Below, one piece after another: positions 43,845-52,205 of a stretch of 64,000 nucleotides of DNA. The position numbers and the translations under genes were made by a program. This stretch comes from Halobacillus salinarum. GTDB lineage: Bacteria > Bacillota > Bacilli > Bacillales > Halobacillaceae. The DNA is taken from assembly GCF_022919095.1 (NCBI RefSeq), contig NZ_CP095073.1, forward strand, positions 2,294,001 to 2,358,000, written 5' to 3'. The notes under the pieces are model-generated. The model made no database searches. It saw only the letters and a list, made by a program, of their open reading frames with translations, and was not told the origin of the DNA. Every line of letters begins with the position of its first letter. Position 1 is the first letter of the stretch.

Positions 43845-44987
43845 ATGGATGAAATGAATCAGGAAGTATCAGGTATGAAAGAATTTTCTGCAGGGGACAT
43901 CGTGACTGGTAAGGTCGTTAAGATTGAAGATAAACAAGTCCTTGTAGATGTTGGATATAAAGTTGAAGGGATTGTACCCATTAGTGAATTATCCAGCCTT
44001 CACGTGGAAAAAGCCTCTGATGCGGTAAGTGAAGGGGACGAGCTTACCCTGCAGGTGAAAAAAGTTGAAGATGATGAGATCGTTCTGTCTAAACGGGCAG
44101 TAGATGCAGATAAAGCATGGCAGGACCTTGAAGAGAAATTTGAAAATGGTGAAATATTTGAAGCTGAAGTGAAGGATGTTGTTAAAGGCGGACTAGTTGT
44201 AGATATCGGTCTGCGAGGATTTATTCCTGCATCTTTAGTCGAAACGTATTATGTAGAGGATTTTGAAGACTATAAAGGAAAGACGCTTAGCTTAAAGGTT
44301 GTGGAACTGGACCGGGAGCAGAATCGTGTGATCCTTTCCCACCGGGCTGTAGTTGAAGCTGAGGAGGCTTCCCGCAAACAGGAGGTTCTTCAATCTCTTG
44401 AAGAAGGTCAAGTGGTTGAAGGCACGGTTCAACGGCTCACTGATTTCGGAGCCTTTGTTAATCTTGGTGGAATTGACGGACTTGTACATATATCCCAGCT
44501 TTCGCATGAACATGTCGAGAAAGCTTCGGATGTAGTACAAGAAGGGGAAACGATTCAAGTGAAAGTCCTTTCCGTGGATCGTGATAACGAAAGAATTTCT
44601 CTTTCTTTAAAAGCGACTAAGCCGGGGCCTTGGCATGATATTGAAAATAAAGTTAAACAAGGCGAAGTTTTGCAAGGTACAGTGAGACGTTTAGTCAGTT
44701 TCGGCGCTTTCGTTGAAGTCCTTCCTGGTGTAGAAGGGCTGGTGCACATTTCGCAAATATCCAACCGTCACATTGGAACACCTGGCGAAGTACTTGAAGA
44801 AGGTCAGGAAGTAAATGTGAAAGTCTTGGATGTTGATGAAAATGCGAAGCGTCTGTCGCTTAGTATGAAAGAACTTGAACGTGAACAAAGCCGTTCTGAA
44901 ATTAAACAATACGAAAAGGAAGAAGATAATTCCGGCTTCTCTCTCAGCGATATGATCGGTGATAAATTAGACAAATACAAAAACTAA
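43845..44987 (+). CDS. ypfD: 30S ribosomal protein S1 homologue YpfD
   Basis: A 380-residue protein with four S1 RNA-binding domains (about residues 14-84, 101-170, 187-255 and 272-342; the last two contain the pattern GAFVxLxxxxGLVHISQ). It is the short four-domain form usual in Bacillaceae, compared with six in E. coli. AAGGAGG site nine bases before the ATG. The C-terminal tail is acidic. Confidence 0.94.
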   Translation: MDEMNQEVSGMKEFSAGDIVTGKVVKIEDKQVLVDVGYKVEGIVPISELSSLHVEKASDAVSEGDELTLQVKKVEDDEIVLSKRAVDADKAWQDLEEKFENGEIFEAEVKDVVKGGLVVDIGLRGFIPASLVETYYVEDFEDYKGKTLSLKVVELDREQNRVILSHRAVVEAEEASRKQEVLQSLEEGQVVEGTVQRLTDFGAFVNLGGIDGLVHISQLSHEHVEKASDVVQEGETIQVKVLSVDRDNERISLSLKATKPGPWHDIENKVKQGEVLQGTVRRLVSFGAFVEVLPGVEGLVHISQISNRHIGTPGEVLEEGQEVNVKVLDVDENAKRLSLSMKELEREQSRSEIKQYEKEEDNSGFSLSDMIGDKLDKYKN

Positions 44988-45003
44988 CGAGTTGGTGAAA
45001 AAT

Positions 45004-46025
45004 ATGTCCAGAGCTAAACGTAAAATCGAACATATTCACCATGCGCTAAATCATGATCGAGATTTCCATAATCATTTTGATGATATGGAGATTGTCCATC
45101 AAAGCTTAGCTGAATTGGACTGGGAGGAAATTACATTATCTGCAAAAGTGGGGGGACTTTATTTAAGTTCCCCCCTTTTTGTTAATGCGATGACTGGCGG
45201 TGGTGGTGAAAAAACTAAACAAATTAATGGAGAACTCGCTCAGGTAGCACGGAAAGCCAACATCAGCATGGCTGTTGGTTCCCAAATGTCAGCTCTAAAA
45301 GACCCTGCTGAACGATCCAGTTATGAAATTGTAAGAAAAGAAAATCCTGACGGCATCATTTTTGCCAACGTTGGCAGCGAAGCCTCGAAAGAGCAGGCCT
45401 GTGCAGCAGTAGATATGATTGCAGCTAATGCTTTGCAAATACACGTCAATACATTACAGGAACTCATCATGCCTGAAGGAGATCGGAATTTCAGCAAGCG
45501 GATGGAAAACATTCAAACCATAGCGGAAGAAATTTCGGTTCCAGTTATTGTAAAGGAAGTTGGTTATGGTATGAGTAAAGAAACAGTGAAAGCGTTGTAC
45601 GCACACGGTATTCGTTACATCGATATTGGTGGAAAAGGAGGCACCAACTTTTCAAAAGTGGAAAATATAAGGAGAGATCAGCCGTTTGCTTCTTTTGAAA
45701 ATTGGGGAATTCCTACACCTATTTCTCTTGCAGAAGCCAGATCAGCTGCTTCAGACATGAATATTTTTGCTTCAGGGGCATCCGTCACGGGTTAGATGGA
45801 GTAAAAGCGCTGGTGCTTGGTGCACAGGCATTCGGAATGGCAGGCGGACTGCTTCGGCTTCTTGTAGAGGAAGGGAAAGAAAAGGTGCTATCGGAGATTG
45901 CTCATATTCATTATGAAATTCAGATGGGAATGATGCTGCTTAATGCCCGCAAAATTTCCGAGCTTTCAAGCCGTCCTTATGTTCAATTTGGGAGAATGAA
46001 GGAATGGCTGGATCAAAGAATATAA
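45004..46025 (+). CDS. fni: type 2 isopentenyl-diphosphate delta-isomerase, frame interrupted once
   Basis: FMN-dependent enzyme interconverting isopentenyl and dimethylallyl diphosphate for isoprenoids. The first part (MSRAKRKIEHIHHALN, NAMTGGG, VKEVGYGMS) ends at a stop near 45793, while the C-terminal part (IRHGLDGVKALVLGAQAFGMAG) is one base back. One more G in the GGGG run at 45775-45778 joins them as FASGGIRHGLDG, giving 340 residues, normal length. An in-frame TTG lies 12 bases upstream of the chosen ATG. Probably intact in the organism. Confidence 0.9.
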
Positions 46026-46052
46026 TCACTCAATATATTAATAGAGTTAAAG

Positions 46053-46081
46053 GCTGTTGAGGTGATCTCGACAGCTTTTTT
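46053..46081 (+). terminator. intrinsic terminator after fni
   Basis: A 9-bp stem (GCTGTTGAG/CTCGACAGC, one T-G pair) with a 5-base loop and a run of six T residues. Confidence 0.85.
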
Positions 46082-46227
46082 ATGTGATTTAATTGATATG
46101 TTCATATTTTAACTCTGTGTCAGTTATGGAAATGGACGGATTGACTCTTTCTTTTCCAAATAAAAATGCGGGACTTCGTTTAAAAAAATCTACCGACAGA
46201 CATAATAGAAACGGAGGAGGGAGGATT

Positions 46228-46821
46228 ATGGAAGCACAATATTATTGGTATTGCTGGTTTGTATTTATTATCGTTTATTTTCTATTCCCACCTAGTCACC
46301 TTCAAAAAGGGTTATCTGTGTTTGTTCTTCTGTTAATGAGCAGTTATGGACTGTTTCAAAATACAGGCTTCCATGACATACTCCTGCTGGGGATCGTTGT
46401 TATATTTGGACTTATTTTTTGGATTAACGAACAAAAATCATTAGTGACTCACTTTTGGCCGTTCATACTCTGCTTAGGTTATGCGGCCTGTCAAATGTTT
46501 CTTTTCATTCATCCAATCTGGCACCAATTCCCTGGCTTTGAGCTTAGTTTAGTCCTTTTTATTCTTGTATTGCACTGGTTTAGCGGGTCTTTTTCAAGTG
46601 CTGTAGGTTTTTGGATGCTGGTTAATGGTCTTGGTTCTTTGGTTACCATAGTTGTACTTGAAGAGGTAGAGGTGGAGCAGGTTATTATTGCGGAAAATAT
46701 TATCGTATTCTTGTTAAAAGGAATGGTCCTATTGTTCATTTTATTTGGAATGGCACGTTTAAAAAGGAGTGTCAGGAGAAGCAGGAATCAATCCCGTAAA
46801 AAAGGAGCTGCACACGCGTGA
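46228..46821 (+). CDS. yphA: YphA family membrane protein
   Basis: A 197-residue polytopic membrane protein with about six hydrophobic helices and a basic C-terminal tail (KRSVRRSRNQSRKKG). The ATG at 46228 has a long purine-rich GGAGGAGGGAGG site; the frame extends upstream but without a ribosome site. Assigned to YphA by length and by its place between fni and der. Function unknown. Confidence 0.75.
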   Translation: MEAQYYWYCWFVFIIVYFLFPPSHLQKGLSVFVLLLMSSYGLFQNTGFHDILLLGIVVIFGLIFWINEQKSLVTHFWPFILCLGYAACQMFLFIHPIWHQFPGFELSLVLFILVLHWFSGSFSSAVGFWMLVNGLGSLVTIVVLEEVEVEQVIIAENIIVFLLKGMVLLFILFGMARLKRSVRRSRNQSRKKGAAHA

Positions 46822-47714
46822 ATGAATATACCTATCCGATCATCTTCGGAATTGTAGTAGGGACAGCAGTGCGTGTATTTATGCTCCGAACGGACTACCG
46901 GCAATACCCTACTTATCTCCATGGGAAAATCATCCATTTATCTCTCGGATTTATTGCGGCTGCTTTAGGAACCATTGCTGTCCCATCAATAATGGAAAAA
47001 GAATTTACTGCCGTGACGTTTCTCACTCTCGCTGCCTCTCAATTCAGAGAGGTGAGAAATATGGAAAGAAACACTTTGACAGAGATGGATTCCTATGCTT
47101 TAGTCCCGCGCGGGAAAACCTATATAGAGGGAATTGCCATTTCTTTTGAAAGCAGAAATTACTTAGTGATCTTTACCTCATTTACGGTCACACTCTGCTA
47201 TCTTGCCATTAATTTATGGGCGGCCATTACCGCGAGTATCATAACTTTTGTAATCAGCGGCTTATTAATGAGCGGTTCTAAGCTTGGCGATCTTGTGGAC
47301 ATTGACTATTCGGAGCTTTATTTTAAAGGAGCCGGTCTATATGTAGATAATATCTATATTATGAACATCGGTTTACCGGAACGTCAAAAAGAAATTGTAC
47401 GGTACGGCATGGGTTTTATCCTTACCCCGAAATCATTCAGCATTCGCTCTACGATTGGCAATTTAGGCCAGAGACAGGCAATTTTGCATGACGTATCTGC
47501 TATTCTTGGGGTTTTTCGTGATTCTGGTACACCAGCTCTCGTTCCATTGATCAAACGTGATTTGAACGATGGAAGAATTGGAGTGTTTATTCTTCCGCAG
47601 CATAAGGATATTAAGCGGGCAAAAGAGATCATCGCTTCTGTCCCCGTGTTGGAAAATGCGATCCAAATGCCAGGGAAGAAACATAAATTTACAAAGGACG
47701 GCACCCGCTTATGA
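46818..47714 (+). CDS. yphB: YIEGIA family membrane protein
   Basis: A 298-residue protein. The family name motif is literally present (YIEGIA near residues 101-106), followed by membrane segments near 118-155 and a soluble C-terminal half. Members are restricted to spore-formers. GTG start overlapping the end of yphA, with AAAGGAG upstream. The symbol is by position (yphA-yphB-der) and is less certain than the family. Confidence 0.8.
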   Translation: MNEYTYPIIFGIVVGTAVRVFMLRTDYRQYPTYLHGKIIHLSLGFIAAALGTIAVPSIMEKEFTAVTFLTLAASQFREVRNMERNTLTEMDSYALVPRGKTYIEGIAISFESRNYLVIFTSFTVTLCYLAINLWAAITASIITFVISGLLMSGSKLGDLVDIDYSELYFKGAGLYVDNIYIMNIGLPERQKEIVRYGMGFILTPKSFSIRSTIGNLGQRQAILHDVSAILGVFRDSGTPALVPLIKRDLNDGRIGVFILPQHKDIKRAKEIIASVPVLENAIQMPGKKHKFTKDGTRL

Positions 47715-47902
47715 AGATGGAAAAATACATTCTTGCGGTCATTACACTGCATTCAAATAAAAATAAAATCAGTGGTGGTCCAGCGGTATTTTTATGTGAG
47801 ACAATTGAAGAAATGGAAAATGTAGCTGCCAATCTTGAAGCCATATTAGATGGTATTGCTCATGCCCTTAGTGAACAAATGTATATTATCGTTAAACATT
47901 AA
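47711..47902 (+). CDS. capping complex subunit for YIEGIA
   Basis: A 63-residue soluble protein that overlaps the YIEGIA gene by four bases. Its short alpha/beta sequence (KYILAVITLH, GGPAVFLCETIEEMENVAANLEAILDG) matches the small partner protein annotated next to YIEGIA genes in many Bacillales. The overlap suggests that the two form a complex. Role unknown; probably in the spore. Confidence 0.75.
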   Translation: MKMEKYILAVITLHSNKNKISGGPAVFLCETIEEMENVAANLEAILDGIAHALSEQMYIIVKH

Positions 47903-47922
47903 CTTGATCAAACTTAATAACG

Positions 47923-47951
47923 TTGTAAGTTTGCGTGGACTCTGCTAAAAT
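47923..47951 (+). promoter_or_regulatory. sigma-A promoter upstream of der
   Basis: TTGTAA at 47923-47928 and TAAAAT at 47946-47951 are 17 bases apart, giving a leader of about 125 bases before der. Confidence 0.45.
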
Positions 47952-48005
47952 AATAAAGTTAAGTTTATGGCTTTCTGCTGTTCTATTGGAACTCAGCTGT
48001 CAACA

Positions 48006-48035
48006 GCTCTTCCTTAGGAGAGCAGTATTTTTTTT
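48006..48035 (+). terminator. leader hairpin with T run upstream of der
   Basis: GCTCT-CC pairs with GG-AGAGC (one bulged T), followed by a run of eight T residues. A small GCTGT/ACAGC hairpin immediately precedes it. It lies downstream of the proposed der promoter, so it could attenuate der or end the upstream transcript. Confidence 0.55.
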
Positions 48036-48083
48036 CTATGAACCCTACATGAAATAATGAATGAAAGAAAGGATGACCCTTTC

Positions 48084-49394
48084 ATGAGAAAATCGATAGT
48101 TGCCATTGTTGGAAGACCAAACGTTGGGAAATCAACGATCTTTAATCGTCTTGTTGGAGATCGAATATCCATTGTAGAAGACACCCCTGGAGTTACGAGG
48201 GATCGTATTTATGCTGGGGCAGAATGGCTGAATACTCAGTTTAATCTCATCGACACCGGTGGGATTGAATTAGGAGATGAGCCTTTGCTGGTGCAGATGA
48301 GGGCTCAAGCTCAAGTTGCAATAGATGAAGCGGACGTTATTATATTTATGGTAAATGGACGTGACGGCATTACCGGTGCAGACGAGGAAGTCGCCAAAAT
48401 TCTCTTTAAATCTAATAAGCCCGTAGTTCTTGCTGTAAATAAAGTGGACAACCCGCAGATGAGGGAAGATATATATGAATTTTATGCGTTAGGTTTCGGA
48501 GAGCCTTTCCCTATTTCCGGGACCCATGGACTTGGGCTCGGAGACATGCTGGATGATGTGGTCAAACATTTTCCAGAGCGTGAGCTGGACGAAGAAGATG
48601 ATGAAACGATCCGTTTTAGTTTAATCGGCCGACCGAATGTAGGTAAATCCTCATTAGTCAACAGCCTTCTTGGACAAGAAAGAGTGATTGTAAGCGAAAT
48701 TGCCGGTACAACACGGGATGCCATCGATACCCCTTTTACGAAGGATGAACGTGATTATGTGATCATCGATACAGCAGGTATGAGAAAACGAGGGAAAGTG
48801 TATGAGGCGACTGAGCGCTATAGTATTATGAGAGCGCTGAAAGCCATAGAACGTTCTGACGTCGTTCTAACTTTAATCGATGCTGAATCAGGTATTCAGG
48901 AGCAGGATAAGAAAATAGCAGGATATGCTCATGAGGCTGGCAAAGCCGTCATCATTGTTGTGAATAAGTGGGATACGGTTGATGTGGAAGAAAAAACGAT
49001 GAAAGAATTTGAAGATAAAGTAAGGTCGAACTTCCGTTTCCTTGACTATGCACCGGTTGTATTTCTTTCTGCGAAAACGAAAAAGAGAATTCATACCCTC
49101 CTGCCTAAAGTACTTGAAGCTAGTGAGAATCATGCAAAACGTGTGCAGACCAATATTCTAAATGAAGTCATCGTAGACGCTTTAGCCATGAATCCATCAC
49201 CTTCTATTAAAGGACAGAAACTGAAAATATTCTACGCTACTCAAGTAGCAGTGAAGCCGCCGAGCTTTGTTGTGTTTGTAAATGAACCTGAACTGATGCA
49301 CTTTACTTATGAACGGTTTTTAGAAAATCGAATTCGTGAAGCGTTCGGATTTGAGGGGACACCGATAAAAATCTTTGCAAGAAAACGCACGTAA
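48084..49394 (+). CDS. der: ribosome biogenesis GTPase Der
   Basis: A 436-residue essential GTPase for 50S assembly with two G domains. The first has [13 protein letters not shown] near residue 10, DTGG near 56 and NKVD near 118; the second has [13 protein letters not shown] near 183, DTAG and NKWD near 296. The C-terminal KH-like domain ends in RNA-binding basic residues. The ATG at 48084, eight bases after AAAGGATG, was chosen over an upstream ATG that overlaps this site. Confidence 0.96.
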   Translation: MRKSIVAIVGRPNVGKSTIFNRLVGDRISIVEDTPGVTRDRIYAGAEWLNTQFNLIDTGGIELGDEPLLVQMRAQAQVAIDEADVIIFMVNGRDGITGADEEVAKILFKSNKPVVLAVNKVDNPQMREDIYEFYALGFGEPFPISGTHGLGLGDMLDDVVKHFPERELDEEDDETIRFSLIGRPNVGKSSLVNSLLGQERVIVSEIAGTTRDAIDTPFTKDERDYVIIDTAGMRKRGKVYEATERYSIMRALKAIERSDVVLTLIDAESGIQEQDKKIAGYAHEAGKAVIIVVNKWDTVDVEEKTMKEFEDKVRSNFRFLDYAPVVFLSAKTKKRIHTLLPKVLEASENHAKRVQTNILNEVIVDALAMNPSPSIKGQKLKIFYATQVAVKPPSFVVFVNEPELMHFTYERFLENRIREAFGFEGTPIKIFARKRT

Positions 49395-49418
49395 TCCTTA
49401 AGGAAGGGAGCTTTTACC

Positions 49419-50459
49419 ATGGGGAAAGTAGCAGTACTTGGAGCAGGGAGCTGGGGAACAGCATTGGCGATCGTCCTCGCAGATAATGGTCACGATGTCC
49501 ATATATGGACCCACCGCAAAGAACAGGCAGAGGAAATAAACAACGCTCATACGAACGAAAGATACTTAGAGGGCATTACTATTCCTGAAAGTATACGAGC
49601 GAGTGGAGATTTAAGTGAAGTCGTTCAAAGTGCCGATGATATCATTTTAGTCGTTCCGACAAAGGCGATTCGTGAAGTATGCTGCCAGTTGGTAGAGGTA
49701 TTGGATCACAAAGTTACCGTGACTCATGCTTCGAAAGGAATAGAGCCGCAAACTTACAAACGAGTTTCTGAGGTTATTACTGAAGAGATACCCGAAGAAT
49801 GGTTTGATGACGTTGTCGTGCTCTCAGGACCTAGTCACGCTGAGGAAGTCAGCTTGCGGAAACCTACGACTGTAACGGTTTCAGCAAATAATATCAAAGC
49901 AGCCGAACACGTACAGGATTTATTTATTAATCGCCAGTTCCGTGTTTACACCTCTCCTGACCTTGTAGGTGTTGAATTGGGTGGCTCCTTAAAAAATATT
50001 ATCGCGCTTGGTGCAGGAATTTCTGACGGATTAGGGTATGGAGATAATGCGAAAGCAGCGTTAATAACACGCGGCCTAGCAGAAATCGCCAGGTTGGGAA
50101 CTTCGATGGGAGCAAACCCGTTGACTTTTTCAGGACTGACAGGGGTTGGTGACCTTATCGTAACTTGTACAAGCTCACACAGCCGGAATTGGAGAGCAGG
50201 GTATAAATTAGGTCAAGGAGCCAAGCTCGATGAAGTCCTGGAGCAGATGGGAATGGTTGTGGAAGGAGTAAGAACGACGAAAGCAGCTTACCAGCTCTCC
50301 AAAGACGAACAAATTGAAATGCCGATCACTACAGGGCTGTATAAGGTATTATTTGAAGATGCAGATCCAAGAGATGTAGTGGATCAATTAATGACTCGTG
50401 TAAGACGGCACGAGATGGAGGACTTAACCAATATCCTGGATGAAAAAATGAATGACTGA
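49419..50459 (+). CDS. gpsA: glycerol-3-phosphate dehydrogenase [NAD(P)+]
   Basis: A 346-residue enzyme reducing dihydroxyacetone phosphate to glycerol-3-phosphate for phospholipids. The NAD(P) motif GAGSWGTALA lies at residues 7-16, with GPSHAEEV near 142 and LGGSLKNIIALGAG near 188 holding the catalytic Lys. Ribosome site AAGGAAGGGAG. Directly downstream of der as in B. subtilis. Confidence 0.95.
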   Translation: MGKVAVLGAGSWGTALAIVLADNGHDVHIWTHRKEQAEEINNAHTNERYLEGITIPESIRASGDLSEVVQSADDIILVVPTKAIREVCCQLVEVLDHKVTVTHASKGIEPQTYKRVSEVITEEIPEEWFDDVVVLSGPSHAEEVSLRKPTTVTVSANNIKAAEHVQDLFINRQFRVYTSPDLVGVELGGSLKNIIALGAGISDGLGYGDNAKAALITRGLAEIARLGTSMGANPLTFSGLTGVGDLIVTCTSSHSRNWRAGYKLGQGAKLDEVLEQMGMVVEGVRTTKAAYQLSKDEQIEMPITTGLYKVLFEDADPRDVVDQLMTRVRRHEMEDLTNILDEKMND

Positions 50460-50486
50460 CACAAATACCTCTTCGTGCATATACTA
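50459..50486 (+). promoter_or_regulatory. sigma-K-like promoter of spoVIF
   Basis: ACAC at 50459-50462 and CATATACTA at 50478-50486 are 15 bases apart. They match the sigma-K pattern (AC core and CATANNNTA). It overlaps the gpsA stop codon. spoVIF is a sigma-K gene in B. subtilis. Confidence 0.55.
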
Positions 50487-50520
50487 TCCAGAACCTAACG
50501 CACGAGGAGGTCATTACCAG

Positions 50521-50781
50521 ATGAATGGTTTTGAAAAGAATATTTTCGATCATTTGAAGAAGAAGGCGAACATTAACCCAGATGACGTTTATAAAGTAGC
50601 AGAATCGGTCCAGCATGCTGATTTCTCTGATGAACAAACGGTCCGGCGGTTAGTTAAGCAATTAGCAAAAATCGCGAACAAACCTGTCTCAAAACAAAAA
50701 GAAGACAAAATTGTAGATGCAATTGTGAAACAAAACATGCCTCTTGATATGAACACCTTAGGCAAATTTTTTAAAGGTTAA
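50521..50781 (+). CDS. spoVIF: stage VI sporulation protein F
   Basis: An 86-residue helical protein of the SpoVIF family, involved in coat assembly. The pattern FDHLKKKANINPDDVYKVAESV...VRRLVKQLAKIANKPVSKQKEDKIV is typical. The ATG was chosen from the AGGAGG site 10 bases upstream; the longer frame starts inside gpsA. Position next to gpsA differs from the B. subtilis location. Confidence 0.8.
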   Translation: MNGFEKNIFDHLKKKANINPDDVYKVAESVQHADFSDEQTVRRLVKQLAKIANKPVSKQKEDKIVDAIVKQNMPLDMNTLGKFFKG

Positions 50782-50881
50782 TTCTAGAGTGGGCGCCTGA
50801 TGAGGCGGTCCTTCAAGATTTTGCATACAATAAAACGCAGCAATTATTTCGCATGAGCTGGATCGGGAATTATTTAGTCAC

Positions 50882-50912
50882 CCGGAGCATAGGGTATGCT
50901 CCGGTTTTTTTT
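50882..50912 (+). terminator. strong intrinsic terminator after spoVIF
   Basis: A perfect 10-bp stem (CCGGAGCATA/TATGCTCCGG) with a 3-base loop and a run of eight T residues. Confidence 0.92.
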
Positions 50913-50936
50913 ATCTAAACTGAGAGGGCCAACCTA

Positions 50937-50945
50937 TGGTATAAT
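50937..50945 (+). promoter_or_regulatory. extended -10 promoter of yphE-yphF
   Basis: TGGTATAAT has a perfect TATAAT with an upstream TGn; no convincing -35. It lies 35 bases before the yphE start. Confidence 0.45.
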
Positions 50946-50979
50946 ACCTACAGTTTAAAGGATTATAGGAGGAACCATA

Positions 50980-51177
50980 ATGTCTATAGGGATGCTTAAC
51001 ATGTACATATCCTTTGCTGGGATTCTTTTTTTAATTTTAGCGATTGGTCTCATCTTATTAAGCCGTCATAAGTTGAAAGGACTTTTTTCTTATATTGTGG
51101 CTTTCTTTGCGTATGTGTTTATGATTCTTGGCGGTCTGATTATCTTTTATATTGTGTTCAGCGGACCAACAGCTTAG
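50980..51177 (+). CDS. yphE: DUF2768 family membrane protein YphE
   Basis: A 65-residue protein made of two transmembrane helices (about 6-28 and 35-60) joined by a short basic loop (RHKLKG). AGGAGG ribosome site. It fits the DUF2768 family and has the expected place between gpsA and yphF. Function unknown. Confidence 0.8.
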   Translation: MSIGMLNMYISFAGILFLILAIGLILLSRHKLKGLFSYIVAFFAYVFMILGGLIIFYIVFSGPTA

Positions 51178-51194
51178 AAAGGAAGAGATACATA

Positions 51195-51920
51195 ATGAAG
51201 AGATTTAAGTGGCTCACACTGCCCTTTATGTTATTACTGTTGAGCGGCTGTTTGTACCCGCAGTCTCAGCTTTCAAAGAACCAGATTCCTAATCAGGTGC
51301 AGCTGGACCAGATTCAGCAGGCAGTCACATCCTATCAACAGCAGACGAACGGTCTTCTGCCTATAAAAACAAAGCCTGAAGATACGCCTATTTTTCAGAA
51401 ATATCAAATAGATTTTTCAAAGCTGAGGGAAAAAGGCTTGATAGGTGAAACACCTGGTACTGCTTTCGAAAACGGTGGTCATTATTTATATGTGATCATT
51501 AAACCTGAATCCAAACCTACGGTGAAACTGCTGGATTTGCGTACGAGTGAGAGGCTCAGGGCATTGCAAGTAAAAATAAAGTTCTATAAAGAAAAACATC
51601 AATATCCACCATTTGGGAAGCAGGTAGCGAATGGGATCTACAATTTGAAATATAAAGAACTGGGCCTTGAGCAGCCACCTGTCGTAGACAGCCCTTATTC
51701 TGAGCAGATGCTTCCTATTTATATTAATGCCAAAGGAGAGCTGCTCATTGATTACCGCAAAGACTTGTATGCTTACTTGAATGAACAGGACCATACTTAC
51801 AAGAATGGGGAAGACATCCGCTATTTATTAACTGACCATGCTCCATTTGTTCCAGGATATTCTCCTCCTTATACAGTAAAAGACGGAGAACCGGTCTTTA
51901 TGACAAATACAGCTTCTTAA
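51195..51920 (+). CDS. yphF: lipoprotein YphF
   Basis: A 241-residue lipoprotein with signal peptide and lipobox LLSGC (lipidated Cys near residue 19). The exported part has a repeated plan (helix, then a short beta segment) with TSERLRALQVKIKFYKEKHQYPPFG. It lies between yphE and spoIVA as in B. subtilis. No enzymatic motif seen; function unknown. A strong terminator follows. Confidence 0.85.
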   Translation: MKRFKWLTLPFMLLLLSGCLYPQSQLSKNQIPNQVQLDQIQQAVTSYQQQTNGLLPIKTKPEDTPIFQKYQIDFSKLREKGLIGETPGTAFENGGHYLYVIIKPESKPTVKLLDLRTSERLRALQVKIKFYKEKHQYPPFGKQVANGIYNLKYKELGLEQPPVVDSPYSEQMLPIYINAKGELLIDYRKDLYAYLNEQDHTYKNGEDIRYLLTDHAPFVPGYSPPYTVKDGEPVFMTNTAS

Positions 51921-51942
51921 TCATGGGCGATAAAAAAGTGTA

Positions 51943-51976
51943 TAAGACTGCCGAGGGAACTCGGCGGTCTTATTTT
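51943..51976 (+). terminator. intrinsic terminator after yphF
   Basis: A 13-bp stem (TAAGACTGCCGAG/CTCGGCGGTCTTA, one T-G pair) with a GGAA loop, followed by TTTT. Confidence 0.88.
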
Positions 51977-52124
51977 AGTTGTTCTTTTTCTTTGAACATT
52001 AAATATTTATGGTTATAGGGTTTTTTGACTAAGGAAGAGACTCCTGTCTTTTTGCAGACACGAGTTTCTGGATGGACTTATTTTCTATTGCCATTCTCTT
52101 TTACAAGGAACTTCTAAATATCCT

Positions 52125-52154
52125 GCATATTTATCTAGGACAACATCATAGAAT
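52125..52154 (+). promoter_or_regulatory. sigma-E promoter of spoIVA
   Basis: GCATATT at 52125-52131 matches the sigma-E -35 consensus exactly; CATAGAAT at 52147-52154 matches the -10 at seven of eight positions; spacing 15. spoIVA is a classic sigma-E gene. Confidence 0.7.
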
Positions 52155-52205
52155 TAGATTGTCTAGGCTTGTATGATGGTGAAATATTATTTGGGAGGGG
52201 ATCCT

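Noticed and set aside
50824-50831. CATACAAT as a sigma-E -10 after spoVIF
   Set aside because: The -10 is perfect, but no -35 exists at 13-15 bases, and a strong terminator follows before any gene.
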